From NCBI GenBank assembly GCA_900765235.1, contig CAAFRK010000233.1:1-6583 (forward strand): DNA of 6,583 bases, read 5' to 3'. The position numbers were made by a program, and so were the translations under genes. The DNA is from an uncultured Veillonella sp. GTDB lineage: Bacteria; Bacillota_C; Negativicutes; Veillonellales; Veillonellaceae. Of this stretch, positions 1 to 5,986 are shown piece after piece. The stretch's first letter is position 1; every line of letters begins with the position of its first letter. The notes below the pieces were generated by a model that saw only the letters and a list, made by a program, of their open reading frames with translations, was not told where the DNA came from and made no database searches.

Positions 1-9
1 AAATTTTTA

Positions 10-198
10 ATGGATAAAGATTATAAATTTATAGTAGATTATGGCAGTATTTGGTTGATTTTCTTCTTTTTTACAATACTCACGGGGTTTTGTCAAAAAA
101 GAGATAGTATATATTTTAAAGAGGGCCTTATTGCAGCGCTTTCTGCATTATGGGGGATTATCGTGTTTGCTTATGCGTTTAGAAAAGTCCTTTTTTAA
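10..198 (+). CDS. Small two-helix membrane protein, unknown function
   Basis: I do not recognise this 62-residue protein. It has two hydrophobic stretches, about residues 13-28 (rich in Phe, Ile and Leu) and 40-57 (Leu, Ala, Ile, Val and aromatics). A short polar, charged segment (QKRDSIYFKEG) joins them, and the C-terminus is basic (RKVLF), which suggests a small integral membrane protein with both ends on the same side. The ATG at 10 has no visible ribosome binding site in the nine bases before it, and the frame stays open to the window edge. It may therefore be the C-terminal end of a longer membrane protein that starts outside. It is followed by the terminator at 264-293, so it belongs to a transcription unit separate from the his operon. 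That it is a real gene is inferred from its coherent hydrophobic pattern. Confidence 0.5.
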   Translation: MDKDYKFIVDYGSIWLIFFFFTILTGFCQKRDSIYFKEGLIAALSALWGIIVFAYAFRKVLF

Positions 199-263
199 AT
201 AGAAATTATATATTGATTTACTATATTAGACTAATGATATGGAATTCTTTAAGAAACCATAGC

Positions 264-293
264 AAAGGGGCACCTCGAAGGAGGTGCCCCTTT
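264..293 (+). terminator. Intrinsic terminator, 13-bp perfect stem
   Basis: The arms AAAGGGGCACCTC (264-276) and GAGGTGCCCCTTT (281-293) are perfectly complementary around the four-base loop GAAG. The stem core is GC-rich and ends in TTT, followed by a broken T-rich stretch (agttatt). It lies 65 bases past the stop of the small membrane protein and upstream of the his promoters, so it should end the upstream transcript and insulate the his operon. The A tract on the left side would let it act weakly on the opposite strand as well. Confidence 0.88.
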
Positions 294-321
294 AGTTATT
301 AATAAGGAAAACTACACTTTA

Positions 322-349
322 TTAACAGGGAAATTCTTTATGCTATACT
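322..349 (+). promoter_or_regulatory. Candidate upstream promoter with extended -10
   Basis: TTAACA (322-327) matches the -35 consensus at five of six bases. After a 16-base spacer, TATACT (344-349) matches the -10 at five of six. TG at 341-342 sits exactly where an extended -10 element belongs (TGcTATACT). Initiation would fall near 356. A transcript from here would carry the 443-476 inverted repeat as RNA, where it could form a 12-bp hairpin. In such AT-rich DNA chance matches are common, so this is a secondary candidate for the his operon. Confidence 0.4.
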
Positions 350-442
350 TTAAACTGTGTTAATATGATAAAATAAACGGTATAAATACTTCAAAACTAG
401 GTTTATTACCTATAATGACCCATAATTAAATTTGAGTAATAC

Positions 443-476
443 TAACGGTTCTATTGACAATTCTATAGAACCGTTA
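443..476. repeat. Perfect 12-bp inverted repeat, likely operator of the his promoter
   Basis: The arms TAACGGTTCTAT (443-454) and ATAGAACCGTTA (465-476) are exact reverse complements separated by ten bases, so their centres are 22 bp apart, close to two helical turns. The -35 hexamer of the best his promoter begins on the last base of the left arm and fills the gap, and the right arm ends directly before the -10 box. A protein bound here would block RNA polymerase. Each arm contains AAC-G-GTT or its complement, itself nearly symmetric, which suits binding by two dimers. A TrpR-family histidine repressor (HisR type, proposed for some Firmicutes) would be a natural candidate, but nothing in the window identifies the protein. 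It lacks the T tract of a terminator. Confidence 0.72.
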
Positions 477-482
477 TATTAT
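454..482 (+). promoter_or_regulatory. Main predicted promoter of the his operon
   Basis: A perfect TTGACA -35 box (454-459) is followed by exactly 17 bases and TATTAT (477-482), five of six matches to the -10 consensus. A shifted TATAAT at 480-485 is also present, with a less good 20-base spacer. Initiation is expected near 489, giving a leader of about 150 nt before the hisZ-hisG ATG at 642. The promoter is embedded in the 443-476 inverted repeat, so its use is probably repressible. This is the best sigma-70-type match in the upstream region. Confidence 0.75.
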
Positions 483-625
483 AATTTCATACTTTAACAA
501 GATAAAGTGATAAAATATAAAAGTATCGATATAGGTAAATTTTTTCTCATAGAAAGTTGAAATCCTCAACAACTCCTTAAGTATTTGTTATACGGGGCTT
601 TCACAGACATGAGAAATGAAATGAT

Positions 626-633
626 AGAAAGGA
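626..633 (+). promoter_or_regulatory. Ribosome binding site that sets the hisZ-hisG start
   Basis: AGAAAGGA is followed by an ATG at 642 with a nine-base gap measured from its last G. The other in-frame starts are poorer: the TTG at 585 and the ATGs at 609 and 621 lack a Shine-Dalgarno site, and the ATG at 633 overlaps this one. Starting at 642 gives MVQQQLPTGFRDD, which resembles the usual HisZ N-terminus. Confidence 0.75.
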
Positions 634-641
634 TGTTTACG

Positions 642-2243
642 ATGGTACAGCAGCAATTACCTACGGGGTTCCGTGATGATATAGGGGTCGTAGCAGAGCG
701 CAAGGATGATGTGAGCCAATATGTGCTCGGTTTATGTCGTAGCCGCCAGTACACAAAAATCTCTACACCTCTTGTAGAGTACAAGGATGTATTCAATGGC
801 TATGCAATGGGTCGCGGTCAGCATATGTACGAGTTCATGGATAGCTCGGACGCGTCCGTCGTAATTCGTCCTGATTTGACCATGCCAATCGGTCGCTTTT
901 TGGCCACCACAAATATTGAATTACCTCGTACGTTCTACTACGTGGGCGATGTGTTTATGAAAAATAAAAAGCACCGCGGTGATGTGAACCAAGTAACGCA
1001 AGGCGGCATCGAGATGATAGGCTATGAAGGCATTGAAGCAGAGCAAGAATGCTTTGCCATCATTAAAGAGGTAAACGAAACGCAGCTTGGTAATAACTTA
1101 TTGCTTGAGATTGGGGACGCTCGTTTCTCTCGTGCTATCACCGATGCGCTAGGCCTTAGTGATGAGGAAAGAACAGAGCTATTAGACGCTTTGTTTACTA
1201 AATATTTACCACGTTATAACGAGTTGATTTCCGACTTTAAAAATAGTGCGTTATATCCATTCTTGACTGTATGGCCACGCTTGTTCGGCACGGTGCAAGA
1301 TATTAAGGATGAGTTAAACCAAATTATCTTGCCTGCAGCGGCGCAACGCATTTTAGATAATCTCGTAGACATGGCCAACCAAGTGGCTCAAACAGGTCAA
1401 CAAGTTCGCATTGATGTGTCTACTGGGCCTCTTCAATCCTATTACACAGGCCTTACCTTCAGAGGCTATGTGGACGGTGTGTCCCAATACATCGTCAGCG
1501 GCGGTTGTTATGATGGCTTGCTATCTAGCTTTGATGGTACGCCGATGCCTGCGGTTGGCATGGCTTTCAACATCGACGTCTTGACTGATGTGACCTTGAA
1601 TGGTGAAAGCAACAATCAAGATAATGGTAAATTGCGTATCGCTCTTACAAAGGGCCGCGTAGAGAAAGATTTTATTCCTCTCTTGGAGTCCTGTGGCGTA
1701 GACTGTGAGCCATTGCGTAACAAGGCGCGTAAGCTCATCATTCCGTTGGGCGATGCTATTGAGGTTATCCTCGCTAAAGGCCCAGATGTAACGACTTACT
1801 TGAAAAACGGTGTTGTTGACCTTGGTATCGTTGGTAGTGATGTACTAGACGAACAAGACGATACAAGCTATGAAATGCTAGATTTACAAACTGGTAAATG
1901 CCAATTTATTTTGGCCTCTTTGGCAGGGTATGATCCTAAAGAAGGTCGTCGTCAACGTATCGGTACAAAGTACCCAACTATTACAAAACAGTACTTTGGT
2001 GCCCAAGATGTGGAAATCATCAAAATTGAAGGCTCCGTTGAATTGGCTCCGTTAGTAGGGCTCGCTGATGCCATCGTCGATATTACAGAAACTGGTACAA
2101 CCTTGCGGGAAATTAACTTAGAAATCTTCGATTGGTTACAAAAGATTTCCACTCGTTTAGTAGCTAATCCATTAGCGTTAAAACAAAAGAGAAATACTAT
2201 TTTTAAACTTATAGATCAGCTTTCAGAAGCCATTAATAAATAA
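642..2243 (+). CDS. hisZ-hisG: HisZ-HisG fusion: ATP phosphoribosyltransferase with regulatory and catalytic parts in one chain
   Basis: This 533-residue cytoplasmic enzyme condenses ATP with PRPP to phosphoribosyl-ATP, the first and normally feedback-controlled step of histidine synthesis. Residues 1-315 are HisZ, a histidyl-tRNA-synthetase paralogue. Visible marks are LPTGFRDD (6-13), RTFYYVGDVF (96-105), QVTQGGIEMIG (117-127) and GGCYDG (287-292). The HisRS RGLDYYTG histidine loop reads GPLQSYYTG (262-270). A polar linker (about 316-329, GESNNQDNG) leads into HisG from residue 330 (KLRIALTKGR), with GVVDLGIVGSD (390-400) and the PRPP-binding loop DAIVDITETGTTLRE (476-490). The HisG part is about 204 residues, the short form that lacks its own regulatory domain and depends on HisZ. 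In most relatives hisZ and hisG are separate genes. Here no stop or Shine-Dalgarno site lies at the junction (about base 1629). It is the first gene of the operon, 49 bases before hisD. Confidence 0.93.
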   Translation: MVQQQLPTGFRDDIGVVAERKDDVSQYVLGLCRSRQYTKISTPLVEYKDVFNGYAMGRGQHMYEFMDSSDASVVIRPDLTMPIGRFLATTNIELPRTFYYVGDVFMKNKKHRGDVNQVTQGGIEMIGYEGIEAEQECFAIIKEVNETQLGNNLLLEIGDARFSRAITDALGLSDEERTELLDALFTKYLPRYNELISDFKNSALYPFLTVWPRLFGTVQDIKDELNQIILPAAAQRILDNLVDMANQVAQTGQQVRIDVSTGPLQSYYTGLTFRGYVDGVSQYIVSGGCYDGLLSSFDGTPMPAVGMAFNIDVLTDVTLNGESNNQDNGKLRIALTKGRVEKDFIPLLESCGVDCEPLRNKARKLIIPLGDAIEVILAKGPDVTTYLKNGVVDLGIVGSDVLDEQDDTSYEMLDLQTGKCQFILASLAGYDPKEGRRQRIGTKYPTITKQYFGAQDVEIIKIEGSVELAPLVGLADAIVDITETGTTLREINLEIFDWLQKISTRLVANPLALKQKRNTIFKLIDQLSEAINK

Positions 2244-2292
2244 GAGATAGAACTAATAGTGCGAATAGCATATATAGGAAGAAGGATAAGAC

Positions 2293-3570
2293 ATGAAAAT
2301 TTATAAGGAATCATTAGATACGATGCTTGGTATCGTACGAAATTACACTCAACAAACTACAGACATGGAAATTGAACGGTGCGTATACGATATCATCGAC
2401 GATGTGCGCACCAATGGTGATGCGGCTTTAAAGGCATACTCTGAAAAATTTGATGGCGTATCCATCGAAGACTTCAAGGTGCCTCAAGAGGAAATCGACT
2501 CTGCTTATGAGTCCTTATCTGATGATTTGAAAGCTGCTTTATTAAAGGCAAAGGCTAATATTACAGAGTTCCACAGCCGTGAAATTGAGCAAGGCTTTGT
2601 AGACATGGATACACCGGGCATCATCCGTGGACAAAAGGTTATTCCATTGGCTCGCGTTGGCCTTTATGTTCCTGGCGGCACAGCGGCTTACCCTTCTACT
2701 ATTATCATGACTGCGTTGCCAGCTAAAATTGCAGGTGTTAAAGAAATCGTTATGGTTACACCTCCTCAAAAGGATGGTATCAATCCTGCTGTATTGGGCG
2801 CTGCAAAACTTGCTGGTGTTGATGCAGTATACCAAGTTGGCGGTGCTCAAGGTGTAGCGGCTCTTGCGTATGGTACGGAAAGCATTCCAAAGGTTGATAA
2901 AATCGTAGGCCCTGGCAACATTTACGTTGCTACAGCAAAACGCCAAGTGTTCGGCCAAGTTGACATCGATATGATTGCAGGTCCTAGTGAAATCGGTGTT
3001 ATCGCTGACGATAGTGCTAATACAGTACACCTTGCAGCAGATCTTTTGTCCCAAGCGGAACATGATCCTCGGGCGCGTGCTATCATGGTTACTACTAGTG
3101 AAAGCCTAGCAAATGCCGTATCTGATGAGGTAGAACGCCAATTAAAATTGTTACCTCGTGAAAGCATCGCTCGTCCAGCTATTGAAAATAACAGTTATAT
3201 TGCTGTTATGGATAGCGTTGAAGACATGTTTACAGTCATGAACGAAGTAGCACCAGAGCATTTAGAAATCCAATTACCAGATCCAATGGGCTACATGAGC
3301 CTCGTTCAAAATGCAGGATCCGTATTCCTCGGTGCCTATGCATCTGAGCCATTGGGCGACTACGTAGGTGGTACAAATCACGTATTGCCAACAAGTGGTA
3401 CAGCACGTTTCTCCTCTCCACTTGGTGTATATGATTTCGTGAAACGTACATCCTTTACACAATTTACAAAAGAACGGTTAGAGGAAGTAGCAACACACAT
3501 TACTACATTAGCTCGTACAGAAGGCCTTGAAGCACATGCGCGCGCTATCGAAGTACGTTTTGAAAAATAG
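2293..3570 (+). CDS. hisD: Histidinol dehydrogenase
   Basis: HisD is a zinc-dependent, NAD-linked enzyme that oxidises L-histidinol through histidinal to L-histidine, the last two steps of the pathway. The 425-residue length is normal for the family. Signature blocks include VGLYVPGGTAAYPST (122-136), VGGAQGVAALAYGT (182-195), the long conserved run starting IVGPGNIYVATAKRQ (204-218), and GDYVGGTNHVLPTSG (355-369). The expected zinc ligands are present as Gln254, His257, Asp356 and His415, and the catalytic Glu-His pair as Glu322-His323, matching E. coli Gln259, His262, Asp360, His419, Glu326 and His327. AAGAAGGA (2279-2286) lies six bases before the ATG. It follows hisZ-hisG by 49 bases. Its stop codon lies inside a 13-bp tandem repeat, and a 119-base AT-rich spacer separates it from hisB. 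Confidence 0.98.
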   Translation: MKIYKESLDTMLGIVRNYTQQTTDMEIERCVYDIIDDVRTNGDAALKAYSEKFDGVSIEDFKVPQEEIDSAYESLSDDLKAALLKAKANITEFHSREIEQGFVDMDTPGIIRGQKVIPLARVGLYVPGGTAAYPSTIIMTALPAKIAGVKEIVMVTPPQKDGINPAVLGAAKLAGVDAVYQVGGAQGVAALAYGTESIPKVDKIVGPGNIYVATAKRQVFGQVDIDMIAGPSEIGVIADDSANTVHLAADLLSQAEHDPRARAIMVTTSESLANAVSDEVERQLKLLPRESIARPAIENNSYIAVMDSVEDMFTVMNEVAPEHLEIQLPDPMGYMSLVQNAGSVFLGAYASEPLGDYVGGTNHVLPTSGTARFSSPLGVYDFVKRTSFTQFTKERLEEVATHITTLARTEGLEAHARAIEVRFEK

Positions 3571-3597
3571 TTATAAAGAATAGTTATAAAGAATAGT
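3566..3597 (+). repeat. 13-bp tandem repeat spanning the hisD stop codon
   Basis: AATAGTTATAAAG occurs twice in direct succession (3566-3578 and 3579-3591), followed by a partial third copy, AATAGT (3592-3597). The first unit contains the TAG stop of hisD, so duplication by slippage would leave the protein unchanged. It looks like a small replication-slippage duplication. I see no regulatory signal in the unit itself. Confidence 0.8.
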
Positions 3598-3615
3598 AGA
3601 AAATAGAGTTGGCAG

Positions 3616-3644
3616 CTATATTTATATACATATTTAAAATATAG
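3616..3644. repeat. AT-rich inverted repeat in the hisD-hisB spacer
   Basis: CTATATTT (3616-3623) and AAATATAG (3637-3644) are perfect 8-bp complements around a 13-base loop. The stem is almost all A-T and has no T tract after it, so it is not a convincing terminator. A weak promoter-like pair, TTGGCA (3609-3614) with TATTTA (3631-3636) at 16 bases, overlaps it and could give low internal transcription of hisB and later genes. Both readings are tentative. Confidence 0.35.
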
Positions 3645-3689
3645 ATTGAATACTAGATTATAAAATAGATTTGAGGTATAGAGGTCGTT

Positions 3690-4280
3690 ATGATACGCAC
3701 AGGTACGGTGCAACGCACCACTCAAGAAACAGATATTAAAGTAGAACTTACCCTTGATGGGGCGCAAACGAGCTCTATCTCCACAGGCATTGGCTTTTTT
3801 GACCACATGTTGACACTGCTGGCGAAACATGGGCGCTTTGGTCTCGTAGTAGAGGCAAAGGGTGATACCTATGTAGATGCTCACCACACTGTGGAGGATA
3901 TCGGATTGGCTTTAGGGCAGGCCTTGGTGAAAGCCCTTGGCGATAAGGCTGGCATCGAGCGTTACGGTGATGCGTGGGTTACTATGGACGAAGCTTTAAC
4001 GCAAGTTGTGATTGACTTGAGCGGTCGTCCGTACCTCGTATTCCAAGGTGAATGGAGCACTCCTGTTCTAGGTGGTAACTTTGAAACCGAACTAGTAGAG
4101 GACTTCTTCCAAGCTCTTGCTATGAGTGCTGCTATGAATTTACATGTTCGCAATTTATATGGTCGTAATACACATCACATCATTGAAAGTATGTTTAAGG
4201 CTACAGGTCGTGCATTGCGCAAGGCCGTTACGATTAACCCAGATATTCAAGGGGTAAATTCCACAAAGGGCGTTATTTAA
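3690..4280 (+). CDS. hisB: Imidazoleglycerol-phosphate dehydratase (monofunctional)
   Basis: HisB removes water from imidazole glycerol phosphate to give imidazole acetol phosphate, step six of the pathway. At 196 residues it is the stand-alone dehydratase, without the N-terminal phosphatase domain fused to it in enterobacteria. The Mn-binding histidine and acid motifs typical of the family are visible: GIGFFDHML (33-41), [14 protein letters not shown] (63-76), MDEA (99-102), and [12 protein letters not shown] (160-171), ending in a conserved STKG (191-194). AGAGG (3680-3684) lies five bases before the ATG. The stop is only 26 bases from the hisA start, where most operons of this kind carry hisH. 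Because no phosphatase domain is attached, histinol-phosphate dephosphorylation must come from another gene. Confidence 0.97.
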   Translation: MIRTGTVQRTTQETDIKVELTLDGAQTSSISTGIGFFDHMLTLLAKHGRFGLVVEAKGDTYVDAHHTVEDIGLALGQALVKALGDKAGIERYGDAWVTMDEALTQVVIDLSGRPYLVFQGEWSTPVLGGNFETELVEDFFQALAMSAAMNLHVRNLYGRNTHHIIESMFKATGRALRKAVTINPDIQGVNSTKGVI

Positions 4281-4294
4281 TATAGTCATTGAAT

Positions 4295-4301
4295 AAAGGA
4301 G
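4295..4301 (+). promoter_or_regulatory. Ribosome binding site that sets the hisA start
   Basis: AAAGGAG is a near-perfect Shine-Dalgarno sequence five bases before the ATG at 4307. It favours that start over the in-frame TTG at 4289, which would add six residues with no family support. It lies wholly in the 26-base hisB-hisA gap. Confidence 0.88.
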
Positions 4302-4306
4302 AACCT

Positions 4307-5026
4307 ATGATTTTTCCAGCTATAGATTTACAAGATGGTCGCAGCGTTCGCCTCTATAAAGGTGACTTTGCACAGGAAACGGTAATCAATCCTGATCCAG
4401 TAGACCAAGCAAAACAATATGAAGAGGCTAAGGTTGGGGCCCTACACCTCGTCGATTTAGACGGTGCTAAGGCGGGCAAACCTGTTAACATAGACACTGT
4501 AAAAGCAGTGCGTGAAGCTTTCACAGGTATTCTTGAAATCGGTGGAGGCATCCGAGATAAAGCGGCCGTTGACCTCTATTTAGGCTTAGGCGTTGACCGT
4601 GTTATCCTAGGTTCTGTGGCCCTCAAAAATCCAGAGCTTACGAAACAAGTGATTGCAGAATACGGTGCAGAGCGCATCGTCATCGGCGTAGACGGTAAAA
4701 ACGGTAAGGTCGCTGCTGAAGGTTGGCTCGATCAATCCGATGTGCCTATGACGGATTTAATCGGCGCTATGATTGAAGGCGGCGCAAAGTACTTCATCGT
4801 TACCGATGTGGACCGTGATGGTACCATGCAAGGCGCTAACGAGGACTTGCTGGGAGATTTGCAAAAAGAATTCCCTGCGGCACGTATCGTTGCCTCTGGG
4901 GGCGTTCGTAATTTAGAAGATATTAAATCCCTTGAAGCCAAAGGCGTTATGGATAGCATCGTTGGTAAGGCTTTGTATGAAGGAACGATTACATTAGAGG
5001 AAATTGCCGGGTACAATCAACGGTAA
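4307..5026 (+). CDS. hisA: ProFAR isomerase (HisA)
   Basis: HisA is a (beta/alpha)8-barrel that performs the Amadori rearrangement of ProFAR to PRFAR, step four, and supplies the HisF substrate. From the ATG at 4307 it has 239 residues, normal for the family, and begins MIFPAIDLQDGRSVRL. The two catalytic aspartates are Asp7 (AIDLQDG) and Asp129 (IGVDGKNG). The phosphate-binding loops are GGGIRD (79-84) and ASGGV (196-200), and TDVDRDGT (166-173) follows strand six. The two halves show the internal duplication typical of HisA and HisF. It is coupled to hisB by a 26-base gap. The following 95-base gap to hisF is unusually long for this pair, and no gene fits within it. Confidence 0.97.
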   Translation: MIFPAIDLQDGRSVRLYKGDFAQETVINPDPVDQAKQYEEAKVGALHLVDLDGAKAGKPVNIDTVKAVREAFTGILEIGGGIRDKAAVDLYLGLGVDRVILGSVALKNPELTKQVIAEYGAERIVIGVDGKNGKVAAEGWLDQSDVPMTDLIGAMIEGGAKYFIVTDVDRDGTMQGANEDLLGDLQKEFPAARIVASGGVRNLEDIKSLEAKGVMDSIVGKALYEGTITLEEIAGYNQR

Positions 5027-5037
5027 TTATATTGCTG

Positions 5038-5078
5038 ATGCTATTCCTGTAGTATTTACAACATGTGTTGTTTAGCAT
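5038..5078 (+). repeat. Nested hairpin in the hisA-hisF spacer
   Basis: An inner pair ACAACA (5058-5063) and TGTTGT (5066-5071), separated by TG, lies within an outer pair ATGCTA (5038-5043) and TAGCAT (5073-5078). In RNA the inner pairs would need to open slightly to form a loop, so the structure is modest. No T tract follows, so it is not a terminator. It may protect or process the mRNA between the cistrons, or be chance. Confidence 0.35.
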
Positions 5079-5108
5079 GACCGATGAAATAGATTGATAA
5101 CATTTAGT

Positions 5109-5114
5109 GGGGAG
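5109..5114 (+). promoter_or_regulatory. Ribosome binding site that sets the hisF start
   Basis: GGGGAG lies seven bases before the ATG at 5122. This start gives [12 protein letters not shown], the usual HisF beginning, in preference to the in-frame GTG at 5107, which would overlap this site and add five unsupported residues. Confidence 0.85.
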
Positions 5115-5121
5115 TAGAATT

Positions 5122-5880
5122 ATGTTAGCGAAACGGATTATTCCGTGCCTTGATGTGGATGATGGGCGCGTAAAAAAAGGGGTTAACTTTGTTAATCTCG
5201 TAGATGTAGGTAGTCCCGTAGATATTGCGGCCTCCTATGAACAGCAACAGGCTGACGAATTAGTATTCTTAGATATTACGGCTACTGTCGATGCACGGAC
5301 CACCATGCGCGACGTGGTGCAAGAGATTTCTTCCCAGGTATTTATGCCGCTCACCGTTGGTGGTGGTATCAAGAGCATTGAGGATATGACGGCTTTGTTG
5401 AAAGCTGGCGCCGACAAGGTATCTTTGAATTCGGCAGCTCTTGCAAATCCTGAACTCATCACAGAAGGAGCTCAAAAGTTTGGTAACCAATGTATGGTAG
5501 TGGCTATCGATGTAAAAACAGACGAAGAGACTGGCGAATGGTACGCTTATACGCATGGTGGTCGTAAGCGCACCGAATGGAAAGCCCTCGATTGGGCTAA
5601 GGAAGCTGTCTCTCGTGGAGCAGGGGAATTGCTTGTAACGAGCATGGATAAGGACGGCACTAAATCTGGCTTTGATATCGAACTATATAAGGCCATTGAA
5701 GCCTTTGTAGATGTACCTATTATCGCATCTGGCGGAGCCGGCAAGGTTCAAGATTTTATAGACCTCTTCGAGCAAACTGGCGTTACTGGTGCACTAGCTG
5801 CATCTATCTTCCACTTTGGAGAAATTAAAATTCCTGATCTTAAAAACGAATTACGAGCTCGAGGAATTACCGTACGATAA
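5122..5880 (+). CDS. hisF: Imidazole glycerol phosphate synthase, cyclase subunit
   Basis: HisF is a (beta/alpha)8-barrel that uses ammonia to turn PRFAR into imidazole glycerol phosphate and AICAR, step five. The ammonia normally comes from glutamine through the HisH subunit. The 252-residue length is typical. Catalytic acids are Asp11 ([10 protein letters not shown]) and Asp130 (VAIDVK). Phosphate loops are VGGGIKS (79-85) and ASGGAG (202-207), and [11 protein letters not shown] (173-183) is conserved. Residues equivalent to the Thermotoga ammonia gate are all present: Arg5, Glu46, Lys99 and Glu169. So is Asp98 at the HisH interface. This implies a working HisH partner, yet none is fused here or encoded next to it. 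Slight departures from the usual sequence are GSPVD for GDPVE (30-34) and Gln43 before ADELVFLD, where Gly is common. Confidence 0.97.
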   Translation: MLAKRIIPCLDVDDGRVKKGVNFVNLVDVGSPVDIAASYEQQQADELVFLDITATVDARTTMRDVVQEISSQVFMPLTVGGGIKSIEDMTALLKAGADKVSLNSAALANPELITEGAQKFGNQCMVVAIDVKTDEETGEWYAYTHGGRKRTEWKALDWAKEAVSRGAGELLVTSMDKDGTKSGFDIELYKAIEAFVDVPIIASGGAGKVQDFIDLFEQTGVTGALAASIFHFGEIKIPDLKNELRARGITVR

Positions 5881-5901
5881 AAGTAATTTACATAATTAGA
5901 G

Positions 5902-5937
5902 TATGGTAAACGGCTTAAATGCCTCCACTATGGTAAA
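5902..5937 (+). repeat. 9-bp direct repeat in the hisF-hisI spacer
   Basis: TATGGTAAA occurs at 5902-5910 and again at 5929-5937, 27 bases apart. GGC and GCC (5912-5914 and 5921-5923) could close a small loop between the copies. The 113-base spacer (5881-5993) otherwise holds no gene, no convincing terminator and no convincing promoter. A role is not evident. Confidence 0.35.
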
Positions 5938-5980
5938 GGTACTAAACAAAACATTGAATTTTGAAAAGATTACTTGTATT

Positions 5981-5986
5981 AAAGGA
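5981..5986 (+). promoter_or_regulatory. Ribosome binding site that sets the hisI start
   Basis: AAAGGA lies seven bases before the ATG at 5994. It supports that start over the upstream in-frame TTG at 5961, which has no Shine-Dalgarno site and would add eleven residues (ending KDYY) with no family support. Confidence 0.8.

Larger units (their letters stand above)
199..641 (+). other. Non-coding control region upstream of the his operon
   Basis: This 443-base AT-rich spacer contains no convincing gene on either strand. In order it holds an intrinsic terminator for the upstream unit (264-293), a candidate extended -10 promoter (322-349), a small TAGGT/ACCTA hairpin (398-412), a perfect 12-bp inverted repeat (443-476) overlapping a near-consensus promoter (454-482), and a leader of about 150 nt before the hisZ-hisG start. 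A further weak promoter match, TTAACA (494-499) and TATAAA (516-521), lies just downstream. The leader has no T-box motif (no AGGGTGGNACCGCG-like block) and no run of histidine codons. Control is therefore more likely by a DNA-binding protein than by tRNA sensing or leader-peptide attenuation. Confidence 0.75.

Noticed and set aside
411..416. TATAAT hexamer as a further promoter -10
   Set aside because: There is no acceptable -35 at 16-18 bases and no extended -10 TG. The DNA is AT-rich enough to give this by chance.
443..487. The 12-bp inverted repeat as an intrinsic terminator
   Set aside because: The stem is not GC-rich and is followed by tattataattt, not a T tract. The promoter elements inside it make an operator more likely.
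585..641. TTG start at 585, or ATGs at 609, 621 and 633, for hisZ-hisG
   Set aside because: None has a properly spaced ribosome binding site, and the added residues do not resemble HisZ. The ATG at 642 does on both counts.
199..641. T-box riboswitch or histidine leader-peptide attenuator
   Set aside because: There is no T-box consensus block, no terminator/antiterminator pair before the start, and no short frame with a run of CAT or CAC codons.
2542..3063. Minus-strand 173-codon open frame
   Set aside because: It lies opposite hisD, which has all family motifs. The product is a low-complexity, Cys/Asn/Arg-rich string typical of an antisense shadow.
3378..3887. Minus-strand 169-codon open frame across the hisD-hisB gap
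   Set aside because: It overlaps the conserved ends of hisD and hisB on the opposite strand, has no ribosome binding site that I can support, and its sequence resembles no known family.
5954..5982. Promoter-like pair TTGAAT and TATTAA before hisI
   Set aside because: The matches are weak (four of six each), and transcription would start about five bases before the ATG, leaving the ribosome binding site out of the RNA.
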